This document shows, piece by piece, positions 20,774 through 29,193 of a DNA stretch of 51,413 bases (within the stretch, counting starts at the first letter, position 1; the number at the start of each line of letters is the position of its first letter). Location of the stretch: the IMG/VR virus record IMGVR_UViG_3300028581_000056, positions 1 to 51,413 of that record; one strand, written 5' to 3'. The position numbers and the translations under genes were made by a program. This stretch comes from a virus. The notes below the pieces were generated by a model. It did no database searches. It saw only the letters and a program-made list of their open reading frames with translations, and had not been told where the DNA came from.

Positions 20774-20781
20774 ATAAATAT
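20774..20781 (-). promoter_or_regulatory. ATATTTAT box, 4 nt before ATG 20769
   Basis: Oriented ATATTTAT, AGAT, ATG; same 12 bases as at 5206-5217. Confidence 0.55.
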
Positions 20782-20790
20782 GGTTATAAT

Positions 20791-21180
20791 TTACTTAAAA
20801 ATCGATTTTATTTTTTTAAATAAGTACCTACCTATTAATATGGGTGAAATTATAAAGAGTATAGTGAAAATTAAAAATATCTCTAAATTATAGTTCATAC
20901 TAGATTTTTTAATTAACACTTCCTTTTTCTCATCATTAATAAAAATATCTTGTAATACAGAAGTCCTATGATGCCCATCGTATATATAACCGTCTTTAGA
21001 TATTTCTATGTAACCGTATTTTTCAGGATCATAACCATTCTCTATTAGACTTTTTTTTAAACCTTCCCAATCATAATGAGTGTGTTTCTTATCTCTCTCT
21101 AAGTAGTCATTTTTAAAAGCTAAATTATTTTTTGTAAATTTAATATCTTTTAACAGGTATGGGGTAGTTTGATACCTCAC
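20791..21180 (-). CDS. ParB/Srx-like domain with C-terminal membrane anchor
   Basis: GTG start at 21180. Residues ~1-85 contain ISKDGYIYDGHHRTSVLQDI, the DGHHR motif of ParB-N/sulfiredoxin-like domains. These act as CTP- or ATP-using enzymes or nucleases. A hydrophobic helix (NLEIFLIFTILFIISPILIG) and a basic tail follow, so the domain is probably tethered to the inner membrane with the N-terminus in the cytoplasm. A membrane-anchored ParB-like protein is unusual for a phage. Function unknown. Confidence 0.7.
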   Translation of the reverse strand: MRYQTTPYLLKDIKFTKNNLAFKNDYLERDKKHTHYDWEGLKKSLIENGYDPEKYGYIEISKDGYIYDGHHRTSVLQDIFINDEKKEVLIKKSSMNYNLEIFLIFTILFIISPILIGRYLFKKIKSIFK

Positions 21181-21185
21181 TGTAT

Positions 21186-21536
21186 TTAGTTTTGATGACT
21201 TCTTTCAATACTTTCTTGTTTTGTATGAATTAACCATACAGCCCCAGATGTCATACAACCGTCCAAGAATATAGCAACCAATTCTTTAGGGAATGTGAAC
21301 AACCCAAAAAAGTTAATACCCTCGGTAACTATTTCATAGTCTATTGATGGTGAGTAAACAAGCCATGAACCCATAAAACCAACATATGTTGGTAAACATA
21401 TCATGCAAGTGAATAACATTCCGAAAAATCCTGGGTTTACCGTGGACCAAAAGTTTCTCCATTTCTCAAATATAGAACCATATACCAAGATATTTGAGAT
21501 TCCATACGCTATTAACATAAAAAGTAATAATTTCAT
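21186..21536 (-). CDS. Membrane protein
   Basis: The start at 21536 (MKLLLFMLIAYGISNILVYG) is preferred because the longer frame overlaps the promoter of the divergent gene at 21590. 116 residues with three hydrophobic segments and a cysteine pair (GMLFTCMICLPTYVGFMGSW). Resembles small polytopic phage proteins whose CxxC-like site faces the membrane. Unknown. Confidence 0.65.
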   Translation of the reverse strand: MKLLLFMLIAYGISNILVYGSIFEKWRNFWSTVNPGFFGMLFTCMICLPTYVGFMGSWLVYSPSIDYEIVTEGINFFGLFTFPKELVAIFLDGCMTSGAVWLIHTKQESIERSHQN

Positions 21537-21589
21537 AGTGATAATTGTTTTTAAAATATTTATATTTATAAACAATAATAGACTCAATT

Positions 21590-22126
21590 ATGACAAAAAG
21601 AAAGATTTCGGTGTTTGATTTTGATGGTACTTTGGTAGATACTCCAATTGGATCTCCAGAAAACAAACAAATGTGGGCTGATAATTACGGTAAACCATGG
21701 CCTTATTTAGGTTGGTGGGGTAGAGATGAATCTTTAGATACTACAGTATGGAAGATGGCACCGATAAAAGAGGTTTATGATGCTTGGCAGAAAGAAGTTA
21801 AAAGTCCAGAAACTGTAACGGTTTTATTGACTGGTAGACTGGTAAAACAGGCTCATTTGGTTAAAGGTATTACTGATTCAATTGGTTACAAATTTAACCA
21901 TTATCTATTCAACGATAGAGGTGGTACTTTACAGAATAAGATTAGTCATTTGAATAATCTATTAAAACAATATCCAGATGTTCGTGAAGTTGAATTGTGG
22001 GATGATAGGATGGAACATTTTGAAGAGTTCGAAAGATGGGGTGAATTACAACAAGAATTAGGTAGAATCGATTCTTTCTATTTAAATAAGATTAGATCTG
22101 ACCAATGGGATAGATTTGTAGAATAA
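21590..22126 (+). CDS. HAD phosphatase, RNA-repair-associated (HAD_SAK-like)
   Basis: 178 residues. Motif I is FDFDGTLVDTP (residues 8-18), motif II VTVLLTGR (near 80) and motif IV VELWDDRMEHF (near 142). The W-rich inserts (YLGWWGRDE, VWKMAP) fit the HAD type found in Swiss Army Knife RNA-repair proteins. There it removes terminal phosphates; as a stand-alone protein the substrate is unknown. In a phage with many tRNAs and a Ro-like protein, RNA end repair is a reasonable guess. An ATATTTAT box lies ~26 nt upstream. Confidence 0.78.
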   Translation: MTKRKISVFDFDGTLVDTPIGSPENKQMWADNYGKPWPYLGWWGRDESLDTTVWKMAPIKEVYDAWQKEVKSPETVTVLLTGRLVKQAHLVKGITDSIGYKFNHYLFNDRGGTLQNKISHLNNLLKQYPDVREVELWDDRMEHFEEFERWGELQQELGRIDSFYLNKIRSDQWDRFVE

Positions 22127-22152
22127 AAAAAACCCTCTTTAAGAGGGTTTTT
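22122..22152. terminator. Bidirectional terminator
   Basis: AAAAAAACCCTCTTTAAGAGGGTTTTTTT between convergent genes; A- and T-runs on both sides. Confidence 0.92.
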
Positions 22153-22494
22153 TTATAATTCGTTGTATAATAAATTTAGTAGTTTCTTTTCTTTTAATGT
22201 TTCCTTAAAACTCTTAGTTTCTATTGAGTTTATAGTGGAAGATTCTAGAATTTTTTTATCTGTAAGAACTAAGAACCAATTTTCTATTTTAGCTATCGCC
22301 TGTTCTTCATCTAAGGCGTAAAATTCTTTAGTACCAGTGATTTCACCATCAACATCAAATTCTTCATGTAAATGGTCTTTATAATCTTCAGTAAGTTTAT
22401 AATCGTACTTTACTGTAAAGAAAACTAATTCATTTAATGAATCGAATCTTTTTTTCAGGTTTACTGTTTCATTAAACTTTTTCGGTACTGACAT
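22153..22494 (-). CDS. Hypothetical protein
   Basis: 113 residues, alpha/beta (ELVFFTVKYDYKLTEDY, EFYALDEEQAIAKIENWFLV, TDKKILES). The motif resembles small domains that follow A-x-x-x-A-x-x-x-I patterns in phage accessory proteins. The start overlaps the upstream gene by 23 bp. Unknown. Confidence 0.6.
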   Translation of the reverse strand: MSVPKKFNETVNLKKRFDSLNELVFFTVKYDYKLTEDYKDHLHEEFDVDGEITGTKEFYALDEEQAIAKIENWFLVLTDKKILESSTINSIETKSFKETLKEKKLLNLLYNEL

Positions 22495-22939
22495 CAGATT
22501 TGATTGTATTTGGATTTTCCCCTTCTCGTAAAACTTTCGTTGGTGGAGGTTCGGGTTTATTCGGTTTTAATGTTATATCCATTTCTGAACTAAATTTTAA
22601 GGATACTAATTCATCTAATGGTTTTTCTTCAAACATTTTCTTTAATTCCTCAACTTTAGAACGAAGTAATGCTTGTTTTTGTTCTATTTCAATATTTGTA
22701 TTTACAATACCTTCTAAAACGTCAATTAATTCATCGATTGTTCTTTCATTTGAATAAATCATATGATACTTCAACCCATCATTACGATTCTCATCTTTAG
22801 TTTGTACTTGTACGTCATCTGGAAGAATATCACGTATTTTCCAAGATGTTTTTAACATGGATTCGACAATGACAAACTCATCTGATAATTTTATACCTTT
22901 TAAATAAGGTTGTAGTTCTTCAAAACGTTCTTGTATCAT
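22472..22939 (-). CDS. Hypothetical coiled-coil protein
   Basis: 155 residues with a central coiled coil (ELIDVLEGIVNTNIEIEQKQ, SKVEELKKMFEEK) and a proline-rich end (KPNKPEPPPTKVLREGENPN). No membrane segment. Overlaps the next gene. Unknown. Confidence 0.6.
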   Translation of the reverse strand: MIQERFEELQPYLKGIKLSDEFVIVESMLKTSWKIRDILPDDVQVQTKDENRNDGLKYHMIYSNERTIDELIDVLEGIVNTNIEIEQKQALLRSKVEELKKMFEEKPLDELVSLKFSSEMDITLKPNKPEPPPTKVLREGENPNTIKSDVSTEKV

Positions 22940-22950
22940 TTTAATTTATG

Positions 22951-23139
22951 TTAAGCTATAACCTCTAAGTTCTTACTTATTGGCGATTTTATCGTTGTTT
23001 TACTGATAGTACCTTCAACAATAGTTTCAATTTCTATTATCCAGTCACCCTGACCCTTACATTTACATGAGGGAACTTCTTTGTTAATGATGGTACCTGT
23101 TCGGCCATCTCTTAATCGAACTTTATTTCCTATTTCCAT
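22951..23139 (-). CDS. Small SH3/KOW-like protein
   Basis: 62 residues that start with GNKVRLRDGRTGTIINKEV, the usual first hairpin of KOW/SH3-like barrels, and contain CKCKG in a loop. Such folds bind nucleic acid or protein. One-base overlap with the upstream gene. Fold call is inference. Confidence 0.6.
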   Translation of the reverse strand: MEIGNKVRLRDGRTGTIINKEVPSCKCKGQGDWIIEIETIVEGTISKTTIKSPISKNLEVIA

Positions 23140-23345
23140 TATATTTTAATTCCTGTAAAAATTGTACTAATTAAATACGCGACAGAAAGACCCAAAAGTA
23201 CAAGCTCAACTTTCGCGAGCTCGTACTTATTAGGAACTTTTTCATCCCTCAATCTCATAAAAATTTTCCAACCATGTCTTAAAATATTAAGAATTGAAAG
23301 GAAGAAAATTATGAATAATACTTTATTTAAGAGAGATTCAACCAT
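23139..23345 (-). CDS. Small membrane protein
   Basis: 68 residues with two hydrophobic helices (NKVLFIIFFLSILNILRHGW and LVLLGLSVAYLISTIFTGI) joined by a charged loop. Both ends are short. Unknown; may be a lysis-timing or entry-related membrane protein. Confidence 0.65.
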   Translation of the reverse strand: MVESLLNKVLFIIFFLSILNILRHGWKIFMRLRDEKVPNKYELAKVELVLLGLSVAYLISTIFTGIKI

Positions 23346-23346
23346 A

Positions 23347-23535
23347 TTAGGCTGTTAATTTCTTTTTAGAATCACTAATTTCAGTTCTGATATCTTTTGC
23401 AAGATTTCTGATGTCCTGTAAAGCTTTTCTAGCACGTGTTGCTGCGGCTTTATTTCCTTTTTCAGTGAATTTAGAATAATTACTTTCGAATTCAGTAACT
23501 AATGTTTTTAGTGAATTTAGACTGTCTGTTGTCAT
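23347..23535 (-). CDS. Histone H1-like (Hc1) protein
   Basis: 62 residues that closely follow the Bacteroidota Hc1 pattern: LKTLVTEFESNYSKFTEKGN, KAAATRARKALQDIRNLAKD and IRTEISDSKKKL. Host versions are small, basic, nucleoid-associated proteins. A phage copy could compact phage or host DNA or compete with the host protein. The gene is single-domain with no basic repeats at the end. Confidence 0.85.
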   Translation of the reverse strand: MTTDSLNSLKTLVTEFESNYSKFTEKGNKAAATRARKALQDIRNLAKDIRTEISDSKKKLTA

Positions 23536-23547
23536 TTTTTTAATTGT

Positions 23548-23790
23548 TTATTTGTTTTTGTTATTATTTGCCTCTTCGGGTCTTTGTTGTGTTTGTTTCA
23601 ATAGATTTAACCACAATTGTTGTTCTGATGTGATTTTAACTAGTTTAGAAATGTTACACATTATTTTTTCTATAATATCTTCAGTTGAAGAATCTGAGTT
23701 ATCATTAATAACTCTTTCTAATTCGATTTCTGCTTCTAATTTTTTAGTCGCTAATTTAGCTGTTACTATGTCGAAAATTCTTGAATCCAT
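23548..23790 (-). CDS. Hypothetical 80-residue protein
   Basis: Helical (FDIVTAKLATKKLEAEIELE, EDIIEKIMCNISKLVKITSE), with a Gln/Asn-rich end. Tandem with the Hc1 gene. Unknown. Confidence 0.55.
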   Translation of the reverse strand: MDSRIFDIVTAKLATKKLEAEIELERVINDNSDSSTEDIIEKIMCNISKLVKITSEQQLWLNLLKQTQQRPEEANNNKNK

Positions 23791-23843
23791 ATTAAAACAT
23801 TTATTTAAAGTAAAAATTAGTGGTATTATACCAAAAATAAATA

Positions 23844-24314
23844 CTAATTCATTAAAGATTTATCAAAAAGTTTATATAAATCAAGGAATGCCTCTAATTC
23901 TGAACGAGTTTTAATAGTTGAATAGGTGAAGATGTCTCTCCAAAAATCCAATAACTTATTAACATTCTCTTCTGATTTATCATTTTCATTATAGAAAGAC
24001 TCTATGAATAGAGTTATGAAGTAACTATATAGTTCAGTACTCTCGAAATATACCTTCTCTTTCTTAAACGAATTTATTGTTTTATTCCAACACCAATCAA
24101 AATGTTCTTTAGTTGATTTATCACTCATAACTTCATCACCCAAATAAGTTGTGGTTACTATTTCAAATAAAGAGTGTGTAAAATCTAAATATAACCCACT
24201 TCTTTCTGGTGTTACATTATTAATTTTAAACATCAATGTAATATCTTCCTTTTCCATAGGTTTTGAGATATATTCTATAAAATCAAGTTGTTGTATTTTC
24301 CCTCTCATACTCAT
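23844..24314 (-). CDS. Hypothetical protein
   Basis: 156 residues, helical, containing TKEHFDWCWNKTINSFKKEK and ELYSYFITLFIESFYNENDK. Similar in style to phage proteins of ~150 residues with a W-C-W-x-K-T motif, but I cannot name a family. Lies downstream of the endolysin. Unknown. Confidence 0.6.
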   Translation of the reverse strand: MSMRGKIQQLDFIEYISKPMEKEDITLMFKINNVTPERSGLYLDFTHSLFEIVTTTYLGDEVMSDKSTKEHFDWCWNKTINSFKKEKVYFESTELYSYFITLFIESFYNENDKSEENVNKLLDFWRDIFTYSTIKTRSELEAFLDLYKLFDKSLMN

Positions 24315-24336
24315 ATATAAAACATTTATCTTTAAA

Positions 24337-25296
24337 TTAAAGGGAATTAATCATTTGGACTAGATTGGACTGTGGGTGACAATCTGTTTTATCTTTACGG
24401 ACATTTGTATGGGTTAATACCCCTTTAACTCTACCAAAGTAGGCGTCGTCTTTGTATCCGAAAGCAACAGCTGGAGTTTCTGTCTTCAACCACTGTTTTA
24501 GACCGTTTTGAACATTAATACCTGGATTACGTCTAACGATTTCTATAATTAATTTACGTGTTGATTCTATTTGAGCGTCAGTATATTTGTGATAATATTG
24601 ATGTCCGTTAAATTTGAATCCTAAATCACAAACTTGGTCACTGGGTACTACACTACCAACATAAGTATAAAACTTTCCATCAGCCTTTTTCTCCAGATAA
24701 CCGTAACTACAAATTTCAATTCCTATTGATTCTGGGTGTAAATGTGAACTTCCGTTATCACCTAAATGATATGCCCAATTACCGTTTGGAAAACACTCTA
24801 CAACAGTACCGTCAAATTTAGTATCACCGTTTGTTGCTGATTTATTACCTATAACATATTGTGTTGCAATACGTCCTCTTGTATCATTATCCCATTGTTT
24901 AACTGTAGAATAAGGATCGTGACCACCAGCTGTGTGGTGTAAGAATAACCATGTTTTGGCAATGTTAGCGTTTATATACTCATCAGTTGCTAAATAAAAT
25001 TTATTAATAGTAAGGCCTTCAGTTGTTACATATTTTGTTTGACTAGATGTGTCAACAGAAGCTGGTCTTAAAGCGGTAGATTTACTTAAATCTGTTGATA
25101 GGTAATCTTCGATTTTAAACCCTATCATTTCAGCCGTCTTTGCCCCGACAACACCGTCAGCTAATAATCCTTTTGATTTTTGATAATTACGAACAGCAAC
25201 TTCTGTTCCTGGTCCGAAATCTCCGTCAACCGTTAGTTTTAACAGTTCTTGTAGTTTTTTAACCGCAGAACCTTTATCACCTTTTTTTAATACCAT
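24337..25296 (-). CDS. Endolysin: peptidoglycan-binding plus amidase
   Basis: 319 residues. N-terminal PG_binding_1 domain (GDKGSAVKKLQELLKLTVDG, DFGPGTEVAVRNYQKSKGL, GVVGAKT; residues 5-60). Then an Amidase_2 (PGRP-like) domain: WLFLHHTAGGHDPYSTVKQW (first zinc His), PNGNWAYHLGDNGSSHLHPE, SIGIEICSYG and the late zinc site VLTHTNVRKDKTDCHP with C. Cleaves the bond between N-acetylmuramic acid and L-Ala. No signal peptide, so release needs a holin. An ATATTTAT box ~40 nt upstream points to late expression. Confidence 0.93.
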   Translation of the reverse strand: MVLKKGDKGSAVKKLQELLKLTVDGDFGPGTEVAVRNYQKSKGLLADGVVGAKTAEMIGFKIEDYLSTDLSKSTALRPASVDTSSQTKYVTTEGLTINKFYLATDEYINANIAKTWLFLHHTAGGHDPYSTVKQWDNDTRGRIATQYVIGNKSATNGDTKFDGTVVECFPNGNWAYHLGDNGSSHLHPESIGIEICSYGYLEKKADGKFYTYVGSVVPSDQVCDLGFKFNGHQYYHKYTDAQIESTRKLIIEIVRRNPGINVQNGLKQWLKTETPAVAFGYKDDAYFGRVKGVLTHTNVRKDKTDCHPQSNLVQMINSL

Positions 25297-25346
25297 TTTA
25301 AAAACTTAATTTATTGTTATTATTTAATTATAAATATTCATTTAAA

Positions 25347-25376
25347 ACAAAAACCCCTCATTAGAGGGGTTTTTAT
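25347..25376. terminator. Terminator (both directions possible)
   Basis: AAACCCCTCATTAGAGGGGTTTTT between the endolysin start and the end of gene 25389. Confidence 0.85.
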
Positions 25377-25388
25377 CTTTAAATAAAC

Positions 25389-26486
25389 TTATTTTTTCTT
25401 ACTTCTTAAGATTTTGAAATCTTCTGAGTCTAATTTATTGTTTTTATTCTTGTCAAGTTTTTTCTGATTACCTTTTAAACCTTTTTTTGAATCTTCTTCT
25501 TCAGTTTCTTCTTCCTCTTCCTCTTTAGCATTTTCTTTAACCAATTTCAACATTCTTTTGAAAGCATCTTCACCAGATTCTGTAATGTTTTTCTTTGTAG
25601 AAATAGCGTCACTTGTTTTAAAGTTCCAAAGACGTTTCATTTCTTGGATATCTTCTTTAACTAATTCAGTATTCTTGAAGTTAGTAACTATTGGTTCGCC
25701 AGATTTAGAATCACCCTCCCAAAGAATTTTGTAGGTGTTTTCTCCATCGGTGATTGCAAAAACAGACTCATCAACCTTAACTCTTGATGGAACTTTATTT
25801 GCTAATTTTATAACTTGTTCTTCTGATACAAGTTTTCCGTTTGCTTTAAAGATGTTTTTTGAATCGACACCTTCGTATTTAATATTTTCTCCCATTGGTT
25901 GAGGTGATTTTTGTTGTTTCACAGGTCTTGTGTTATTTGCTTCTTTTTTATATTTTAAAGTATTAGTTTCTTTAGCGTTTTTTACCATCTTTTCGTAGGT
26001 TTTATCACCCTTGTTAAGTTTAACCATTCTATCTTTGTATAGTTTTTTAGTTGCTTCATCACCACCTTCTTCAGCAGCTAAATCAGCAGTAACCTCCATC
26101 CCACTTATACCAACATCGTATCCAGTTGTTTTAATTCTTTCATTCTCACCTTTTGCGTTTGTTGGTGTTTTTGGTGCGTCAAATTTTTCTTTATCGTTTG
26201 GTGTTTGAAAGTCTTTGATTTTCTTAGCCACTTCTTTATAGTAAGCTTTAGCGTCAGTACCACCTTGTTTGTTAGCTTTATCAACCTCTTTCATACCGTT
26301 AGTGGTTGGGTTCTTAAAACTAGCTCCATTATCGGTTTTTAATTGACCCATTGGGCCAAATTGATTCTTTTCAGCGTCAGATAAATTTTTAATTTCTTTT
26401 GTACCAAAAGCAATTTCCATATCTTCGAAACCTTCCCCAAGAAGATTCTTAATATTTTCTTTTACTATTTTACTAAATTTTGACAT
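25389..26486 (-). CDS. Lys/Glu-rich protein with capsid-targeting-like leader
   Basis: 365 residues. It starts MSKFSKIVKENIKNLLGEGF: amphipathic helix ending in LLGE, a likely prohead-protease site. The rest is low-complexity and charged (EEEEEETEEED near 335, KKLDKNKNNKLDSEDF near the end, the latter like an EF-hand loop). ENIKYEGVDSKNIFKANGKL marks a small folded part. Composition suits a scaffold or internal head protein. Paired with the equally charged 26519 gene. Confidence 0.7.
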   Translation of the reverse strand: MSKFSKIVKENIKNLLGEGFEDMEIAFGTKEIKNLSDAEKNQFGPMGQLKTDNGASFKNPTTNGMKEVDKANKQGGTDAKAYYKEVAKKIKDFQTPNDKEKFDAPKTPTNAKGENERIKTTGYDVGISGMEVTADLAAEEGGDEATKKLYKDRMVKLNKGDKTYEKMVKNAKETNTLKYKKEANNTRPVKQQKSPQPMGENIKYEGVDSKNIFKANGKLVSEEQVIKLANKVPSRVKVDESVFAITDGENTYKILWEGDSKSGEPIVTNFKNTELVKEDIQEMKRLWNFKTSDAISTKKNITESGEDAFKRMLKLVKENAKEEEEEETEEEDSKKGLKGNQKKLDKNKNNKLDSEDFKILRSKKK

Positions 26487-26518
26487 TTTTTATTTGTTTT
26501 TAAATAAATATCTGTTAA

Positions 26519-28276
26519 TTAACTTAAACTCTTTATAATAGTACGATAAACCTCATTAAATGATTTACCTGTTTTGTCAGCAACCTCTTTAATGTTTTTA
26601 ATTGTCTCATCGGTTAAGAAATTTTCTTCTACATAAGTACCAGAACCTTTCGTTGTATTAGATAAATTTAACGGGTTATCTATAGCCCCCTGACTACAAT
26701 ATGGGAATTTTGTGCATTTTTTCTTAATTGTAACAATTTTACCGTTAGGATTATATTTAACCTTGTTTACCTCAGTAATAGGGTTTAATACACTTTCTTC
26801 AATGTCTTTTTGTACTATAGTACCACCAACCCAAATTGGTTTCTTAATCATATTCCATTGTCCCTTTTTGGCTGCGAAAGCCGGACCGACTGGAGGACCA
26901 TTTGAACCCCAAACCGAACCAAATGTTGTTGTTTCATCTAATTCTACGTCTTTAACTTCTTTTTCTATCTCATCCCACCAACCTTTTCCAACGTTATCTA
27001 ACTCTTTATCAGTAATAACATTAAAGATTTTATATTTTTCTTTTCTCAATGGAACACCTTTAGCCGCATCAGATGTGACTTGACCTTTTCTAATTGTTTC
27101 TTGTTGTTTTAAAATCTTTTCATTTTCTTTATTAGCAAAATCTTCAGCTTGGGATTTAGATACTGGTCCTTTAACCACCTTTGTTCCAGGTCCTGAATTT
27201 TTTGTAACATAGTATTTTGTTGATTCTTTAGATTCGTTAAGACGGTTATTAACCATTCTTAAGAAATCTTCTTTCTTTAAACTTTTCTTCTTTTGAGATT
27301 TATCCCATTCTTTAGAAATGTCTAAATTGTCATTATCCCAAGTACCTTTAATTTTAGCTAGAGGATCAATAATTTTACCGCCTTTCCAAGTAGGTACATC
27401 GTCAAAATTCCATTTATCATGATCTAAATCTTTCCACGGATTAGTACCTAAAGGGTTAGTGCCCTCAGTTCTATCTGTATTAAATGTCGTTGTCATTTCC
27501 TTTATTGGGCCTGATTTAGCAACACCAGTTTTTTTCGTTAAAACCCCTGGTCCCCATGCCGCTGGTGAACTGTAACCCATTCCGTTTACACCACCAACCG
27601 AACCAGTCGATGTCATATAATCTATTTCTTCTTTTTCCTTTTTAGATTTTTTTAAACCCTTTTCAGATGCTAAAACACCATATCTTTTATTTGAATAATA
27701 ATCGGAGAATTCTGAGATGTGATCCATAGCTATTTCCTTAGCCTTATTGATGTCATCACCAACATGTTCTTTTTCGATTTTTACACCGATTCTAATTTCT
27801 TTTTTGATTTCATCAACGGAAACTTTATGTTTTTTTGATAAATCTTTAATAGAAAGTTTATCAGCTTTACCACCTTTAATTTTATCCTCAACTTCATCGT
27901 TAACTAACTCATCCCATGATGTGTCTGTTTCACCTTCAACTTTAATTTTTTTTATATTAGGGTTTGATTTAATTCCAGAAGATTTAATAGCACTTTTTGT
28001 GGTTGACGATAGTCTAGTTGTCTTTGGTGGGTTAACCCCTTTAATATTAGATTCTAATAATTGGTATTGGTCAACACCAGGAATAACACCTAACTGTCTA
28101 CCATCATCCCACCTAACGTGAATTGTGCCTATATCGTCAACTAAACGAATAGTACCTTCAGTACCTGGTGATACTGGATTAGGATCATCAACCATTGAGA
28201 TTAATCTAATCCTCATACCCTCTTTGGGTTTATCGGTTGGTGGGTGTAAACTAAATTTACTTAACTTCTTTGCCAT
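26519..28276 (-). CDS. Large charged protein with DUF4314-like N-terminal domain
   Basis: 585 residues. Residues ~19-75 (GMRIRLISMVDDPNPVSPGT, EGTIRLVDDIGTIHVRWDDG, LGVIPGVDQY) match DUF4314, an SH3-like module usually found as a small stand-alone protein. The remainder is Lys/Glu-rich and low complexity. Two related segments, TSTGSVGGVNGMGYSSPAAW (near 220) and TTTFGSVWGSNGPPVGPAF (near 465), look like an internal duplication. Another helix with LNE (LRMVNNRLNESKES near 350) is a possible internal prohead-protease site. Start overlaps the stop of the 28560 gene. Possible internal head protein; function unknown. Confidence 0.65.
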   Translation of the reverse strand: MAKKLSKFSLHPPTDKPKEGMRIRLISMVDDPNPVSPGTEGTIRLVDDIGTIHVRWDDGRQLGVIPGVDQYQLLESNIKGVNPPKTTRLSSTTKSAIKSSGIKSNPNIKKIKVEGETDTSWDELVNDEVEDKIKGGKADKLSIKDLSKKHKVSVDEIKKEIRIGVKIEKEHVGDDINKAKEIAMDHISEFSDYYSNKRYGVLASEKGLKKSKKEKEEIDYMTSTGSVGGVNGMGYSSPAAWGPGVLTKKTGVAKSGPIKEMTTTFNTDRTEGTNPLGTNPWKDLDHDKWNFDDVPTWKGGKIIDPLAKIKGTWDNDNLDISKEWDKSQKKKSLKKEDFLRMVNNRLNESKESTKYYVTKNSGPGTKVVKGPVSKSQAEDFANKENEKILKQQETIRKGQVTSDAAKGVPLRKEKYKIFNVITDKELDNVGKGWWDEIEKEVKDVELDETTTFGSVWGSNGPPVGPAFAAKKGQWNMIKKPIWVGGTIVQKDIEESVLNPITEVNKVKYNPNGKIVTIKKKCTKFPYCSQGAIDNPLNLSNTTKGSGTYVEENFLTDETIKNIKEVADKTGKSFNEVYRTIIKSLS

Positions 28277-28560
28277 TAGATATTTTCTAAACCATTACTC
28301 CAAAAGTTTTTTCTAGTCCAAAGAACTTTATAGAATTTCAACATAACTTCCTTTGTAATTATAGCAACTTCCTTTTGGGTTGGCTTATCTTTTTTTAAGT
28401 TCTTAACAACTAATTCTTTAACGGTTTTCTCAAGTTGATCACTGTTTAAGTGTTTCTTTATGAGCGTATCAAACTCATCACGAGCTAGTTTTTTAATCCT
28501 AGTCTCGTCTGACTTAGTGAGTTCTTCTCTAAGGATGTGTTTAATACCGTTTCTGTTCAT
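28276..28560 (-). CDS. Small helical protein with capsid-targeting-like leader
   Basis: 94 residues. MNRNGIKHILREELTKSDET fits the leader type (ILRE). The rest is a charged helical protein (DEFDTLIKKHLNSDQLEKTV, ELVVKNLKKDKPTQKEVAII) ending FYKVLWTRKNFWSNGLENI. The stop overlaps the start of the 585-residue gene. Together with 28738, 26486 and 28276 it forms a run of likely head-internal genes. Confidence 0.65.
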   Translation of the reverse strand: MNRNGIKHILREELTKSDETRIKKLARDEFDTLIKKHLNSDQLEKTVKELVVKNLKKDKPTQKEVAIITKEVMLKFYKVLWTRKNFWSNGLENI

Positions 28561-28567
28561 TAATTAA

Positions 28568-28738
28568 TTAGAGTTTTCTGAATCTTTCGTTTAGAGAGTT
28601 TCTTCTGTTGTTTCTATCCTGGTTAGTAATATTTTTAGATTCGTTAACTCTTTTTTCTTCAGATTTAACTTTCTTTACGATATTTTCTAAGAGAGTTACA
28701 AACTCTTCTTCAGTGTATCTTAATACTTTTTTAGCCAT
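28568..28738 (-). CDS. 56-residue basic protein with leader-like start
   Basis: ATG 28738, stop 28568. MAKKVLRYTEEEFVTLLENI resembles the start of the protein at 6561 (MAKVIRLTENDVERLVKKIL). The C-terminal half is very basic (SEEKRVNESKNITNQDRNNR, then RRNSLNERFRKL) with LNE as possible cut site. It may be a small DNA-binding internal head peptide. An ATATTTAT box lies ~80 nt upstream. Confidence 0.6.
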   Translation of the reverse strand: MAKKVLRYTEEEFVTLLENIVKKVKSEEKRVNESKNITNQDRNNRRNSLNERFRKL

Positions 28739-28831
28739 TTTTTTGTTTTTTACTTTATTTATTATTTTAATATAAATTTATTGAGATCTCAAAGGGTACA
28801 CTTTTTTAATAAATATCTTCCTTCTAATGAA

Positions 28832-28857
28832 AAAACCACCCCTAAAGGTGGTTCTTT
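28832..28857 (-). terminator. Terminator of the glutaredoxin operon
   Basis: Minus strand AACCACC-TTTAGG-GGTGGTT followed by TTTT. Confidence 0.83.
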
Positions 28858-28878
28858 TAAAAATAATATAAGGTAATT

Positions 28879-29193
28879 TTAATTAATTACAATTCTTCTA
28901 CCAACCATTTCACTTATTACTTTTGAAATCAATTCATTAACCTCATTATATTCAGTGATTAACTTACCTTCAATCATAACTTGTGGTACATAATCTTGAC
29001 CACCAATTTTTTTAAGGTAATCCCACATTTCTGTATTACCCTCCATTTCTACAAACTCATACATAATACCAACATGGTCTAATTTTCTTTTTAATTCGTT
29101 ACAAGCTGGACAATGTTCCATTGTATACAAAGTGATAGACTTATCACTATTGTTTTTAATATCTTCTAATAGATTTTGTATTTGTTGATTCAT
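28879..29193 (-). CDS. Glutaredoxin-like protein
   Basis: 104 residues. ITLYTMEHCPACNELKRKLD gives the CxxC redox site (CPAC), followed by MYEFVEMEG, the cis-Pro segment DYVPQVMIEGKLI and a closing helix. Probably reduces disulfides, for example of ribonucleotide reductase. Stop/start overlap with the gene at 29193. Confidence 0.92.
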   Translation of the reverse strand: MNQQIQNLLEDIKNNSDKSITLYTMEHCPACNELKRKLDHVGIMYEFVEMEGNTEMWDYLKKIGGQDYVPQVMIEGKLITEYNEVNELISKVISEMVGRRIVIN

